A DNA stretch of 64,000 nucleotides, from the NCBI RefSeq assembly GCF_031846185.1, contig NZ_JAVRIF010000007.1, positions 143,373 through 207,372 of the forward strand. The letters run 5' to 3'. This document shows positions 25,104 to 34,414 of the stretch, one piece after another. This DNA is from Thalassotalea_H castellviae (GTDB lineage Bacteria > Pseudomonadota > Gammaproteobacteria > Enterobacterales > Alteromonadaceae). The notes below the pieces were generated by a model. The model saw nothing but the letters and a program-made list of their open reading frames with translations. It did no database searches and was not told the origin of the DNA. Position numbers and translations under genes: made by a program. Position 1 is the stretch's first letter. The number at the start of each line of letters is the position of its first letter.

Positions 25104-25665
25104 ACATCTTGAACAACTTATTGAAGCGGCGATATTTTCTTCGGTGAAACCATTATCTGTAAAAGATATTAAAGAAAAATTACTTGCTCATTATGAGGTT
25201 TCAACCCCAGTCATTAAACAAGCAATAACAAATATTGAAAAGCACTATCAGTCTCGTGGTGTCTATTTGGTTGAAGTTGCATCAGGTTTCCAATTTCAAA
25301 TTAAGGCGGAACATAACGAAGATATTGCGCGACTCACTGAGGAGAAACCGCAAAAATATTCACGAGCTTTATTAGAAACCTTAGCACTCATTGCTTATAA
25401 ACAACCTATTACACGAAGTGAAATTGAAGATGTTCGCGGCGTAGCTGTCAGTAGTCAAATTATTAAAACACTAATTGAACGCGAATGGATAAAAGTATTA
25501 GGGCATAAAGAAGTTCCCGGCAGGCCTTCTATGTATGGAACAACTAAAGCGTTCTTAGATTATTTTTCTTTAAAGTCGTTAGAACAATTACCAGAATTAA
25601 TACCAATAGAAGAATCTTCTATCGTTAATGGTACGATGCAAGATATAATGGCGAGTAATGAATGA
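25090..25665 (+). CDS. scpB: Segregation and condensation protein B
   Basis: A 191-residue partner of ScpA and SMC. It consists of two winged-helix domains. The first starts with LEQLIEAAIFSSVKPLSVKDI and includes GVYLVEVASGFQFQIK. The second has the highly conserved ALLETLALIAYKQPITRSEIEDVRGV and the closing GHKEVPGRPSMYGTT. The start lies within the end of scpA (14-nt overlap, the usual coupling). The length fits the family. Inference: part of the rnm-yciO-scpAB-rluB run. Confidence 0.96.
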   Translation: MISTKHLEQLIEAAIFSSVKPLSVKDIKEKLLAHYEVSTPVIKQAITNIEKHYQSRGVYLVEVASGFQFQIKAEHNEDIARLTEEKPQKYSRALLETLALIAYKQPITRSEIEDVRGVAVSSQIIKTLIEREWIKVLGHKEVPGRPSMYGTTKAFLDYFSLKSLEQLPELIPIEESSIVNGTMQDIMASNE

Positions 25666-25752
25666 TTACTCAATCAATAGAGACAGAAACTAAGCAATAA
25701 AATTGGCCAATGCTGGCCGTTGTGATGTTACTGACGGAAGAGAGTTAGACCT

Positions 25753-26616
25753 ATGTCTGAAAAGTTACAAAAAGTATTAGCCCGTGCGGGTAAAGGTTCA
25801 CGTCGAGAAATGGAAACTTTCATCAGTGCGGGACGCGTTACCGTGAATGGCAAGGTTGCTTATTTAGGTGATCGTGTTGAGGGTAATGAACAAATAAAAA
25901 TAGATGGCCATTCGGTGAGTCTACAAAGTAAAGAAGATGAGTTGTGTCGGGTATTAATGTACAACAAACCGGAAGGTGAAATGTGTACCCGTAAAGATCC
26001 TGAAGGGCGTCCAACGGTTTTTGATCGTTTGCCTAAACTTGAATCTGGTCGCTGGATAGCCGTAGGACGATTAGATATAAATACTTCGGGTATGTTACTT
26101 TTTACAACTGATGGTGAATTAGCGAATCGTTTAATGCATCCATCACAAAAAGTTGAACGGGAATATGCTGTTCGAGTGTTTGGAGAAGTGACAGAAGCCA
26201 TGTTACAAACGTTAAGAGCTGGCGTTAAATTAGAAGATGGCCCAGCGCGTTTTCAAAAAATCACTTATCGTGGCGGAGAAGGGCGTAATCATTGGTTTCA
26301 TGTGGTATTGTCTGAAGGGCGAAATCGCGAAGTTCGTCGTTTATGGGAAAGCCAAGACGTACAAGTAAGCCGTTTGATCCGTGTCCGTTATGGCGATATG
26401 GAATTGAAACGTCAACTGCCATCGGGTGGTTGGACAGAGTTAAATCTGCAGGATGTGAATTACTATCGCAAATTAGTGAAACTTCCTCTTGAAACGCAAA
26501 GTAAAGTCAAAGTGGATGAAAAAGCGATGGACAACGCGAAAAGCCGACGCATTCGCCGTTCCGTGAAAAAGCATCAACATCGTAACCAGCAAGCAACTAG
26601 AAGACGTAGAAGTTAA
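25753..26616 (+). CDS. rluB: 23S rRNA pseudouridine-2605 synthase
   Basis: A 287-residue RsuA/RluB-type pseudouridine synthase. The N-terminal S4 RNA-binding domain starts EKLQKVLARAGKGSRREMETFI. The catalytic Asp lies in the motif GRLDINTSGMLLFTTDG, and the later GRNREVRRLWE is also diagnostic. It modifies U2605 of 23S rRNA in E. coli. The last 30 residues are very basic (RRIRRSVKKHQHRNQQ and on), a usual disordered tail. The order scpB-rluB after yciO is conserved in many Gammaproteobacteria. The spacing of 87 nt allows either cotranscription or its own promoter. Confidence 0.94.
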   Translation: MSEKLQKVLARAGKGSRREMETFISAGRVTVNGKVAYLGDRVEGNEQIKIDGHSVSLQSKEDELCRVLMYNKPEGEMCTRKDPEGRPTVFDRLPKLESGRWIAVGRLDINTSGMLLFTTDGELANRLMHPSQKVEREYAVRVFGEVTEAMLQTLRAGVKLEDGPARFQKITYRGGEGRNHWFHVVLSEGRNREVRRLWESQDVQVSRLIRVRYGDMELKRQLPSGGWTELNLQDVNYYRKLVKLPLETQSKVKVDEKAMDNAKSRRIRRSVKKHQHRNQQATRRRRS

Positions 26617-26666
26617 CTCGCATATTCGCTGTTTGATTTGTCGTTCATCAATAAAAGGAAACTTTT

Positions 26667-27812
26667 TTGCAAAATCAATATATTGAAGATGATGAGAGTT
26701 TAGTTTCATTATGTCATCAATTATCTCAAGCTAATGTATTAACGATTGATACTGAATTTGTTAGAACTCGTACTCTTTATCCTCGATTAGGTTTATTACA
26801 AGTATGCGATGGTAAAGTCGTTGCCTTAATTGACCCGATAGCTATTAATGATTTATCGCCATTTTGGGCGTTAATGACCGATGCAAATATTGAAAAAGTG
26901 TTACATGCATGCTCTGAAGATCTCGAAGTGTTTTTAACGCAAGCTAATTGTCGCCCTAATAATTTGATAGATAGTCAAATTATGATGTCATTTTTGGGAC
27001 ATGGTTTATCGATTGGCTACGCAGCGATGGTAAAACATTATTTAGACATAGAACTCGATAAATCAGATTCACGAACCGATTGGACGAAACGTCCGCTCAC
27101 GGCAAGTCAAATTGAATATGCCGGCGCTGATGTTGAGTATTTATATCAAGTTTACCCTTTATTAAAGAAAGAGTTAATGCAAACGCCTTGGCTAGAAGCG
27201 GCGCAGCAAGAAACTCAGTTAATGATAGAGCGTAAGTTTACTCCGATTGATGATAGCCAATTATACTTAAACGTAAAAATGAGCTGGCGGCTAAATGCTA
27301 AGCAACTTAATACGTTGAAATTTTTAAGCCAGTGGCGTTATCAACAGGCAAAGAAAAGAGATTTGCCTATTAGTTTTGTCGCCAAAGATCATACCATTAT
27401 TGGTGTTGCGCAAACCTTACCTAAAAATGTCGGCGTCATGGCCAATATTGAAGGGGTTGATGTGTTAGATGTTCGTCATAAAGGCAAAGCGATGTTAGCC
27501 GTACTGAAGCAAGCTGAACAAGTTGATGAAACACACTATCCTGAAAAAATTAAACGGCTAGATGAATACCCTGGTTATAAACAGACTTTTAAAAAAATTA
27601 AATCGTTTATTGCTAGTATTGCGAAACAGCATCAACAGCAAGTTGAAGTGTTTGCTTCTAAAAAACAAATTAATCAATTTTTATCTTGGCATTATCAATT
27701 GAATACTGACACAACTCCAGCCGATAAAATTGATGTGCTTAGGGATTGGCGCTTGAACATTTTTGGTGAAAAATTATTGGCCGAAGCAAAATCCAACTTT
27801 TCACAACTATAA
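26667..27812 (+). CDS. rnd: Ribonuclease D (UUG start)
   Basis: A 381-residue 3'-5' exoribonuclease of the DEDD family, involved in trimming tRNA 3' ends. The exonuclease I motif is LTIDTEFVRTRTLYPRLG, motif II ends around ACSEDLEVF, and motif III is EYAGADVEYLYQVY. HRDC domains fill the C-terminal half (from about 215). The start codon is TTG at 26667, placed 8 nt after AAAGGAA; the next in-frame ATG would remove motif I. A UUG start is also documented for E. coli rnd. Followed by ycgL, the MltB-like gene and ycgN, the usual order. Confidence 0.94.
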   Translation: MQNQYIEDDESLVSLCHQLSQANVLTIDTEFVRTRTLYPRLGLLQVCDGKVVALIDPIAINDLSPFWALMTDANIEKVLHACSEDLEVFLTQANCRPNNLIDSQIMMSFLGHGLSIGYAAMVKHYLDIELDKSDSRTDWTKRPLTASQIEYAGADVEYLYQVYPLLKKELMQTPWLEAAQQETQLMIERKFTPIDDSQLYLNVKMSWRLNAKQLNTLKFLSQWRYQQAKKRDLPISFVAKDHTIIGVAQTLPKNVGVMANIEGVDVLDVRHKGKAMLAVLKQAEQVDETHYPEKIKRLDEYPGYKQTFKKIKSFIASIAKQHQQQVEVFASKKQINQFLSWHYQLNTDTTPADKIDVLRDWRLNIFGEKLLAEAKSNFSQL

Positions 27813-27828
27813 TTTATTACAGTAACAC

Positions 27829-27853
27829 TTTTCAGTTACGATTTTTCAGTTAC
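27829..27853 (+). repeat. Short direct repeat before ycgL
   Basis: TTTTCAGTTAC occurs at 27829-27839 and again at 27843-27853 in the gap between rnd and ycgL. It may be an operator half-site pair or chance. Confidence 0.4.
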
Positions 27854-27871
27854 AAAAGATAGGCCTGTATT

Positions 27872-28159
27872 ATGCTATGCGTTATTTATAAAAGCCCTAA
27901 AAAGGCACAAACATATTTATTTATTAAACAAAGAGACAAATTTGAGGATGTGCCTGAAGCATTGATGGCGATGTTTGGTACCCCTACTTTGGTGACGATT
28001 ATCAATTTAGATAATAAAGATAAACTGGCGTTAGCTGATATCAATAAAGTGAGAGAAAATCTTAATAATCAAGGGTTTTATCTACAGTTACCTCCACCGC
28101 AAGAAGATCTTTTGAAAGAACACAAAGAGCAAATGAAGCTTAAATCTCAACAAGTATAA
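27872..28159 (+). CDS. ycgL: YcgL domain protein
   Basis: A 95-residue cytoplasmic protein of the YcgL family. It opens with the characteristic MLCVIYKSPKKAQTYLFI, followed by FEDVPEALMAMFGTPTLV, and ends near GFYLQLPPP. The structure of the family is known (alpha/beta fold) but the function is not. It lies between rnd and an MltB-like transglycosylase, the conserved neighbourhood in this group. The gap to the next gene is 20 nt, so cotranscription is likely. Confidence 0.92.
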   Translation: MLCVIYKSPKKAQTYLFIKQRDKFEDVPEALMAMFGTPTLVTIINLDNKDKLALADINKVRENLNNQGFYLQLPPPQEDLLKEHKEQMKLKSQQV

Positions 28160-28179
28160 AGGACATTATTAGGTATTTT

Positions 28180-29229
28180 ATGAATTTAGTTAAAGTCAGC
28201 ACTTTTGTTAGTTGTTTCATCTTTTTGATAAGTTATTCAAGCCAAGGCTTAGCTTTTGCAAGTAAAGAGCTTAGCCAAGCAGGTTTTGAGCAATATGTTG
28301 TTGAGTTGAAAAAAGAAGCACAAGAAAAGGGCTACAGCGAAGATTTTATTGAGCAAAGCTTTTCACATGTTAAGTTTCATCAACGTGCGGTTGCTGCCGA
28401 TCGAAATCAGCCAGAAAAGGTGGAAACATTAGACACGTATTTACCGAAAAGAGTCCCTCAATGGAAAGTCGACAAAGCCCGCAGCCAATATAAAGAACAC
28501 CTTGGTATTTTAGAAAAAGTATCCGAACAATATAATGTTCAACCACGTTTTATTGTTGCTTTGTGGGGGCTTGAAACGAATTTCGGCAAAATAATGGGGA
28601 ATTATAACGTGATTTCTGCGTTAACTACCCTAAGCTATGAAGGTCGCCGAGAAGCCTTTTTTAAAAAGCAATTGTGGGCAGCTTTAACAATATTGCAAGA
28701 AGGGCATATCACGATCGAAGCAATGAAAGGCTCTTGGGCGGGTGCTATGGGACAAAACCAATTTATGCCGACGTCATTTTTAGCTTATGCGGTTGATGGT
28801 GATGGGGATGGTAAAAAAGACATTTGGGGTAATCTTCATGATGTTTTTGCTTCTATGGCAAATTATCTCAAAAAAGAAGGGTGGAATGACGCTTTAACAT
28901 GGGGAAGACAAGTTAAATTACCCGCAAATTTCGATGTTAATTTGGCAATACCTAAAAATACCGGAAGTCGAAAAAACTGGTTAAAAGCCTGGAGTAACCG
29001 TGAAAAATCACTTAGTGAATGGCAAGCGTTAGGTGTTAGACGAGCAGATGGCACGAATTTACCTTTAGTAAATGTAAAAGCAGCGTTGGTTTTTCCTGAT
29101 GATGAAAAAGGCCGCGTATATTTAGCCTATGATAACTATAAAAGCTTAATGCATTGGAATTTATCGTATTACTTTGTTAGTTCAGTGGGACATCTTTCTG
29201 ATCGTATTAAATTTCCTCCTATTCATTAA
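28180..29229 (+). CDS. MltB-like lytic murein transglycosylase
   Basis: A 349-residue periplasmic enzyme with a signal peptide (cleavage near AFAS, residue 26-28). The MltB/SLT_2 domain covers the rest: the catalytic Glu is E132 in LWGLETNFGK, followed by GSWAGAMGQNQFMPTSF and the DGDGDGKKD loop. It ends shortly after SVGHLSDRI and lacks the peptidoglycan-binding domain found in the paralogue at 7229-8482. It cleaves glycan strands to give anhydro-muropeptides. It lies 20 nt from ycgL and 20 nt from ycgN, so it is probably in the same transcript. Confidence 0.92.
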   Translation: MNLVKVSTFVSCFIFLISYSSQGLAFASKELSQAGFEQYVVELKKEAQEKGYSEDFIEQSFSHVKFHQRAVAADRNQPEKVETLDTYLPKRVPQWKVDKARSQYKEHLGILEKVSEQYNVQPRFIVALWGLETNFGKIMGNYNVISALTTLSYEGRREAFFKKQLWAALTILQEGHITIEAMKGSWAGAMGQNQFMPTSFLAYAVDGDGDGKKDIWGNLHDVFASMANYLKKEGWNDALTWGRQVKLPANFDVNLAIPKNTGSRKNWLKAWSNREKSLSEWQALGVRRADGTNLPLVNVKAALVFPDDEKGRVYLAYDNYKSLMHWNLSYYFVSSVGHLSDRIKFPPIH

Positions 29230-29249
29230 TCACGTTAGTAATTAAAACT

Positions 29250-29753
29250 ATGACTGAAAAATTTTGGCAAACTAAATCATTATCAGAGATGACTCGCAGT
29301 GAATGGGAGTCATTATGTGATGGTTGTGCTAAGTGCTGTTTGCATAAATTCATTGATGACGAAGACACAACCGAAGAAACAGAATTAATGCCAACTACGC
29401 ATATTAATGAAGGCGAGCAAATGAGTTATTCAAACATTGCTTGCTATTTGTTAAATGATAAAAGTTGCCAATGTACTCAATATGATAAACGGACAAAACT
29501 TGTTCCTGACTGTGTTCAATTGACACAAGATAATTTAGACGCCATCTTTTTTATGCCGCCAAGTTGCACTTACCGTCGTTTAAAAGAAGGCAGAGGAATA
29601 CCATCTTGGCATCCGTTGCTTCATAAGGGGAAAAAGACAGCGATGCATAAAGCAGGCATGTCTGTACGTGGCAAAATAGTAAAAGACAGTGAAGTTGATA
29701 TAGATTTCTTTGAAGATTATATTGTGAGTTGGCCATTAAACGATATTGATTAG
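29250..29753 (+). CDS. ycgN: YcgN family cysteine-cluster protein
   Basis: A 167-residue protein of the UPF0260/YcgN family. It carries the CxxCxxCC-type motif LCDGCAKCCLHK near residue 26-37. Further cysteines are in IACYLL, SCQCTQYDKR, PDCVQL and PSCTYR; together these could bind a metal or an Fe-S centre. The function is not established. The sequence WHPLLHKGK near the C-terminus is also conserved in the family. It is closely spaced after the transglycosylase gene, and the following solute-binding protein gene is 12 nt downstream. Confidence 0.92.
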   Translation: MTEKFWQTKSLSEMTRSEWESLCDGCAKCCLHKFIDDEDTTEETELMPTTHINEGEQMSYSNIACYLLNDKSCQCTQYDKRTKLVPDCVQLTQDNLDAIFFMPPSCTYRRLKEGRGIPSWHPLLHKGKKTAMHKAGMSVRGKIVKDSEVDIDFFEDYIVSWPLNDID

Positions 29754-29765
29754 GGTTAAAAACTG

Positions 29766-31034
29766 ATGATTCATATAATTAACGTGAGACCCCTTATTTC
29801 ATTACTTCTTTTTAGCGTACTTTTTCTAAAAACTTTCCTTGTTTATGCGATGAGTGAGCAGCAGGTTATTAACTTTGCTGTGTTAGCAAATACAAAAATC
29901 AAAGAGCAAATATATCGAGATAGGGCACGAGATTTTGAAATCATACATCCTAATATAAAAGTCCGTTTAATTCGTTTACATTCAAAAAATTACCCTGATT
30001 TATTAGCCGAATTGCTGGCGATAAGAGATGAAGTCGATGTTATTAATTGGTTTGCTAGTAATCGTTTAAAAACGCTTGTTGATAATGGTTTTGTCGTAGA
30101 TATTAATGATTATTGGCAGGAAAACTATTTAGATTTTCAGTTTAAACATGCCTCCAAAGAACAAGTATTATTTAATAATAAAGTTTATGGTATTCCATTA
30201 ACGTCATATATTTGGGGATTCTACTATAAAATATCCTTATTTAAGCGTTTAGGCATTAAACCTCCAAAAACTTGGCCTGAGTTTATTCATTTATTAGATA
30301 CTCTTGAGCAGAATCAAATTGCGCCAATTGCCCTTGGTACTAAATACCCATGGCAAATTGCAGGTTGGTTTGATTACTTGATGTTGCGTTTACATGGGGC
30401 TGACAAATACAAACAATTAGTGAAAGGCGAGCTTGCTTATACGTCTGACGAAGTGGTGTTAGTATTTAATTATTGGAAAAATTTGTTAAATAAAAAATAT
30501 TTTTTTGCTCAACACCGTTTCTTTGATGGAGATGAGTTAATGCCATTAATTTACCGCGAAGTGGTTGGGATTAATTTAATTGGCAGTTTTTCATTGAGTA
30601 GTTTACCGATCAAGAATCAAACCGATATTGGTTTTTTTCCATTTCCAACTATCACTGATAAGAATGAAAATAGTGTATTGGCACCTATGTCTGTTATTGC
30701 CTTGACTAACAATGGCGCCAAAAAATCGCATTTAATTCCTTTTTTACAGTTTTTTAATACCAATGAGACACAAGTTTTTATAAATGAACGCCTATCCACT
30801 TTTTCTCCAAAACAATCAGCGAGGATTGATGGACGCCCTATTATTAAAAAAACAGCGGAAATTTTTGAAGCGGCACATTATCACAGCCAATACTTTGACT
30901 TAGAGTTTGAATTTGAAATGGCAGAATACGCGAAAAAGGCATTTTCCGATTTTATCAACCATCAAGATGTTGATAAAATCTCTACGCTCATAGAGCAAAA
31001 AAGAAGAGCTCATTACTCAATAAAGGATAAATAA
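29766..31034 (+). CDS. Family 1 extracellular solute-binding protein (orphan)
   Basis: A 422-residue exported protein (signal peptide ends near VYAMSE, residue 28). It matches the sugar-type SBP family: residues NFAVLANTKIKEQIYRDRARDFEIIHPNIKV, the ligand-facing VINWFASNRLKTLVDNGFVVDI, and FNNKVYGIPLTSYIWGFYYKISLFKRLGI. No permease or ATPase gene is next to it; it follows ycgN by 12 nt. It may serve a transporter encoded elsewhere, or act as a sensor for a signalling protein. The ligand is unknown. Confidence 0.85.
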   Translation: MIHIINVRPLISLLLFSVLFLKTFLVYAMSEQQVINFAVLANTKIKEQIYRDRARDFEIIHPNIKVRLIRLHSKNYPDLLAELLAIRDEVDVINWFASNRLKTLVDNGFVVDINDYWQENYLDFQFKHASKEQVLFNNKVYGIPLTSYIWGFYYKISLFKRLGIKPPKTWPEFIHLLDTLEQNQIAPIALGTKYPWQIAGWFDYLMLRLHGADKYKQLVKGELAYTSDEVVLVFNYWKNLLNKKYFFAQHRFFDGDELMPLIYREVVGINLIGSFSLSSLPIKNQTDIGFFPFPTITDKNENSVLAPMSVIALTNNGAKKSHLIPFLQFFNTNETQVFINERLSTFSPKQSARIDGRPIIKKTAEIFEAAHYHSQYFDLEFEFEMAEYAKKAFSDFINHQDVDKISTLIEQKRRAHYSIKDK

Positions 31035-31048
31035 TCCTGCCGCTTTTT

Positions 31049-31082
31049 AGCTTAGATTGTTAAGTACTTGATAATCTAAGCT
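31049..31082 (+). terminator. Probable terminator after the solute-binding protein gene
   Basis: A perfect 10-bp stem (AGCTTAGATT at 31049-31058, complement at 31073-31082) lies 15 nt past the stop codon. Its T-tail is short. Confidence 0.55.
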
Positions 31083-31326
31083 TTAAATATCAAACCTGTC
31101 AAAGTCATAAAATAGGTGTTAATCAAGCATTGATTATCAGTGAATATCACTCGTTTTTTCCTTAACTTCCTTCAAATAAGCACATTTTTATTCACATTCA
31201 TATCTTCTATCTTATAACTTAAAGTCTGTTTTTTAAGCAATTTTTGTGTTTGATTATTGTGCTATTAGTGGTAAAACATTGTACTAATAAAAATAAAATA
31301 CAAAACGCATAATCAAAAGGTGGTTT

Positions 31327-32862
31327 ATGAATATAGGAATCCCTAAGGAATCTCTTCGCGGCGAAAACCGTGTTGCGACTTCTCCCAATGCTGTTAAGGC
31401 GCTCATTAAACTTGGATATAGTGTCCATGTACAAAAAGGTGCTGGGGTGAAAGCCAGCTTCACCGACCAAGAATTTATTGATGCCGGTGCCAACATAGTG
31501 ACTAAGAAAAAGTGTTGGGAAAATAGCATTATTTTTAAAGTAAATGCACCGACTTTAGACGAAGCCGCTCAATTAGTAGATGGCGCCACTTTAGTGAGCT
31601 TTATTGCGCCTGCACAAAGCCCTGAATTATTATCTTTATTAAAAGAAAAATCGGTTAATACCCTTGCCATGGAAATGGTACCTCGCATGACTCGATCTCA
31701 ATCACTCGATGCATTGAGCTCTATGGCAAATATTGCTGGTTATCGTGCGGTTATTGAAGCGACTAATGCTTTTGGGCGTTTTTTAACAGGACAAATCACC
31801 GCAGCAGGTAATTTGCCTCCTGCGAAAGTTATGATAATTGGCGCGGGCGTTGCCGGGTTGGCTGCCATTGGCACAGCGGGAAGCTTAGGCGCAATTGTTA
31901 GAGCATTTGATACGCGACCAGAAGTTAAAGAACAAATTGAAAGTATGGGCGCAGAATTTTTGGCGTTGGACTACGAAGAAGAAGAGACTGGCTCAGGCGA
32001 TGGTTATGCTAAGGAAATGAGCAAAGCCTTTATAGATGCGGAAATGGCATTGTTTGCTGAACAAGCTAAAGACGTTGATATTATTATTACCACCGCAATG
32101 ATCCCCGGTAAACCAGCACCTAAGCTTATTACAGAGGAAATGGTTCAATCCATGAAAACGGGTAGCGTTATTGTTGATTTAGCCGCTGGTGGTGGCGGAA
32201 ACTGTGAGTTAACGGTCGCTGGAAAAATTACGGATGTAAACGGTGTTAAAATTATTGGTTATACCGATTTAGTCTCTCGATTACCAAACCAAGCTTCACA
32301 GCTTTATGCCAATAATTTAGTGAACTTGATGAAGCTTTTAACAAAAGCAAGTGACGGAAATATTGAGATAGATCTTGATGATCAAGTGATCCGAAATATG
32401 ACGGTTGTTCATCAAGGTGAAATTACCTTTCCACCACCGCCAATTCAAGTAAGTGTTGCACCACAACCAGTAAAAGCGCCTAAAACTCAAAGCATAAAAA
32501 CTGAAGTAAACGAAGATAAATCTCCGAGTAAAAAACATTGGTGGATGGCTGCAGCAGGGGTGTTATTTGCATGGATCGCCAGCGTTGCACCTGCTGATTT
32601 TCTCTCTCACTTTACGGTATTTGTTTTAGCCTGTGTGATTGGTTATCACGTTGTTTGGAATGTTAGTCATTCACTTCATACGCCGTTAATGAGTGTTACT
32701 AATGCTATTTCAGGGATTATTATTGTCGGAGCCTTATTGCAAGTAGGCCAAGATAATACTGTTATTCAGGTGTTAGCGGGGATTGCGGTTTTAATTGCCA
32801 CAATAAATATCGTTGGTGGCTTTGTCGTTACCAAACGTATGTTAAAAATGTTTAGAAAATAA
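31327..32862 (+). CDS. pntA: NAD(P) transhydrogenase subunit alpha
   Basis: A 511-residue subunit of the proton-translocating transhydrogenase of the inner membrane, which reduces NADP+ with NADH driven by the proton gradient. Domain I (NAD(H)-binding) is residues 1 to about 375: MNIGIPKESLRGENRVATSP, the dinucleotide motif VMIIGAGVAGLAAIGTAGSLGA, and GYTDLVSRLPNQAS. After a Pro-rich linker come four hydrophobic segments (about 400-505) of membrane domain II. The length equals E. coli PntA (510). pntB starts 11 nt later. The ribosome site GGTGG precedes the ATG. Confidence 0.97.
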   Translation: MNIGIPKESLRGENRVATSPNAVKALIKLGYSVHVQKGAGVKASFTDQEFIDAGANIVTKKKCWENSIIFKVNAPTLDEAAQLVDGATLVSFIAPAQSPELLSLLKEKSVNTLAMEMVPRMTRSQSLDALSSMANIAGYRAVIEATNAFGRFLTGQITAAGNLPPAKVMIIGAGVAGLAAIGTAGSLGAIVRAFDTRPEVKEQIESMGAEFLALDYEEEETGSGDGYAKEMSKAFIDAEMALFAEQAKDVDIIITTAMIPGKPAPKLITEEMVQSMKTGSVIVDLAAGGGGNCELTVAGKITDVNGVKIIGYTDLVSRLPNQASQLYANNLVNLMKLLTKASDGNIEIDLDDQVIRNMTVVHQGEITFPPPPIQVSVAPQPVKAPKTQSIKTEVNEDKSPSKKHWWMAAAGVLFAWIASVAPADFLSHFTVFVLACVIGYHVVWNVSHSLHTPLMSVTNAISGIIIVGALLQVGQDNTVIQVLAGIAVLIATINIVGGFVVTKRMLKMFRK

Positions 32863-32873
32863 GGAGCAAGATC

Positions 32874-34277
32874 ATGGAGTTTTCTCAAGGTTTGATCAGT
32901 GCTGCTTATATCATTGCGGCGTTATTATTTATTTTCAGTTTAGCAGGGTTGAGTAAACAAGAAAGTGCTGAAACGGGTAACTGGTACGGTATTGTCGGTA
33001 TGTTTATCGCATTAATTGCGACCATTGCTGATCCAAGAGTGAGTAATGTTGCTGTTATTATTGGTGCTATGGCTATTGGTAGTTTTATAGGGTTAAGACT
33101 TGCTAAAAAAGTTGAAATGACTGAAATGCCTGAGCTTGTCGCTATTTTGCACAGTTTTGTCGGTCTAGCAGCCGTATTAGTAGGTTTTAATAGTTATTTT
33201 GGTATGGGGCATAGTGAGCACATTGCCTTTACTGCAGAACAACAAATGGCGATAAATATCCATTTAGTTGAAGTGTTTTTAGGTGTGTTTATTGGTGCTG
33301 TAACTTTTACGGGCTCTGTTGTTGCCTTTGCTAAATTACGCGGCGTGATAAATTCTGCCGCGTTAATGTTACCGCATCGTCATAAATTAAATTTAGCGGC
33401 AGGGATAGTGTCATTTATCTTAATGATCATCTTTGTACAAAATGGTGGAGGTAATGCTGCGCTATATCTTATGACTGTAATCGCACTAATATTTGGTTGG
33501 CATCTTGTGGCATCTATTGGTGGCGCTGATATGCCGGTAGTTGTTTCTATGCTGAATTCTTATTCAGGCTGGGCCGCTGCTGCTGCTGGTTTTATGTTAA
33601 GCAATGATTTACTGATTGTTACCGGGGCACTTGTTGGGTCTTCTGGTGCAATTTTATCGTATATTATGTGTAAGGCGATGAATCGCTCTTTTATTAGTGT
33701 TATTGCAGGTGGCTTTGGCACTGACGTCGTTGTTGATAATGATAAAGATTACGGTGAACACAGTGAAGTGCAAGCGGAAGACGTCGCTGATATGTTGTCG
33801 CAAGCTAAATCCGTTATTATCACTCCAGGTTATGGTATGGCTGTCGCACAAGCTCAATATCCTGTTTATGAGTTAACACAGAAATTAATCAGTAAAGGCG
33901 TTAACGTACGCTTTGGCATTCATCCTGTCGCCGGTAGGTTACCTGGTCATATGAATGTATTATTAGCAGAGGCAAAAGTCCCTTATGATATTGTTTTAGG
34001 CATGGATGAAATAAATGAAGATTTTGCTCAAACTGATGTTGTATTAGTGATTGGTGCTAACGATACGGTAAACCCGGCTGCAAGTGAAGATCCTAGTAGT
34101 CCAATTGCCGGAATGCCAGTATTAGAAGTATGGCACGCCAAAAAAGTAATTGTATTTAAACGTTCAATGAATACAGGTTATGCTGGGGTACAAAATCCAT
34201 TATTTTTTAAAGATAATAGTCAAATGCTTTTTGGTGATGCCAAAGAATCAGTGGAGAAAATTTCCAAAGCGCTATAG
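32874..34277 (+). CDS. pntB: NAD(P) transhydrogenase subunit beta
   Basis: A 467-residue subunit completing the transhydrogenase with PntA. It begins with nine or so membrane helices (residues 1 to about 260) and ends with the NADP(H)-binding domain III (about 290-467). The domain III signatures are VIITPGYGMAVAQAQYPVYEL, GIHPVAGRLPGHMNVLLAEA, VVLVIGANDTVNPAA and the final lysine-rich FKRSMNTGYAGVQNPLF. An AAGGAG ribosome site stands before the ATG. Followed by a strong terminator; pntAB is a two-gene operon. Confidence 0.97.
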   Translation: MEFSQGLISAAYIIAALLFIFSLAGLSKQESAETGNWYGIVGMFIALIATIADPRVSNVAVIIGAMAIGSFIGLRLAKKVEMTEMPELVAILHSFVGLAAVLVGFNSYFGMGHSEHIAFTAEQQMAINIHLVEVFLGVFIGAVTFTGSVVAFAKLRGVINSAALMLPHRHKLNLAAGIVSFILMIIFVQNGGGNAALYLMTVIALIFGWHLVASIGGADMPVVVSMLNSYSGWAAAAAGFMLSNDLLIVTGALVGSSGAILSYIMCKAMNRSFISVIAGGFGTDVVVDNDKDYGEHSEVQAEDVADMLSQAKSVIITPGYGMAVAQAQYPVYELTQKLISKGVNVRFGIHPVAGRLPGHMNVLLAEAKVPYDIVLGMDEINEDFAQTDVVLVIGANDTVNPAASEDPSSPIAGMPVLEVWHAKKVIVFKRSMNTGYAGVQNPLFFKDNSQMLFGDAKESVEKISKAL

Positions 34278-34300
34278 TCATTTCCCCGTTAAATTTTACA

Positions 34301-34327
34301 AGCCATAACGTATGTTATGGCTTTTTT
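34301..34327 (+). terminator. Rho-independent terminator of pntAB
   Basis: The perfect 9-bp stem AGCCATAAC (34301-34309) and its complement (34314-34322) have a GTAT loop and a T-run. Confidence 0.92.
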
Positions 34328-34414
34328 ATACGTTAAATTTGTCTTTATGTGCTATATTAAACACTTCAAAATTTGCCATCCTCCAATTCCTAGCCAAATT
34401 AAAGTGACATTCTA

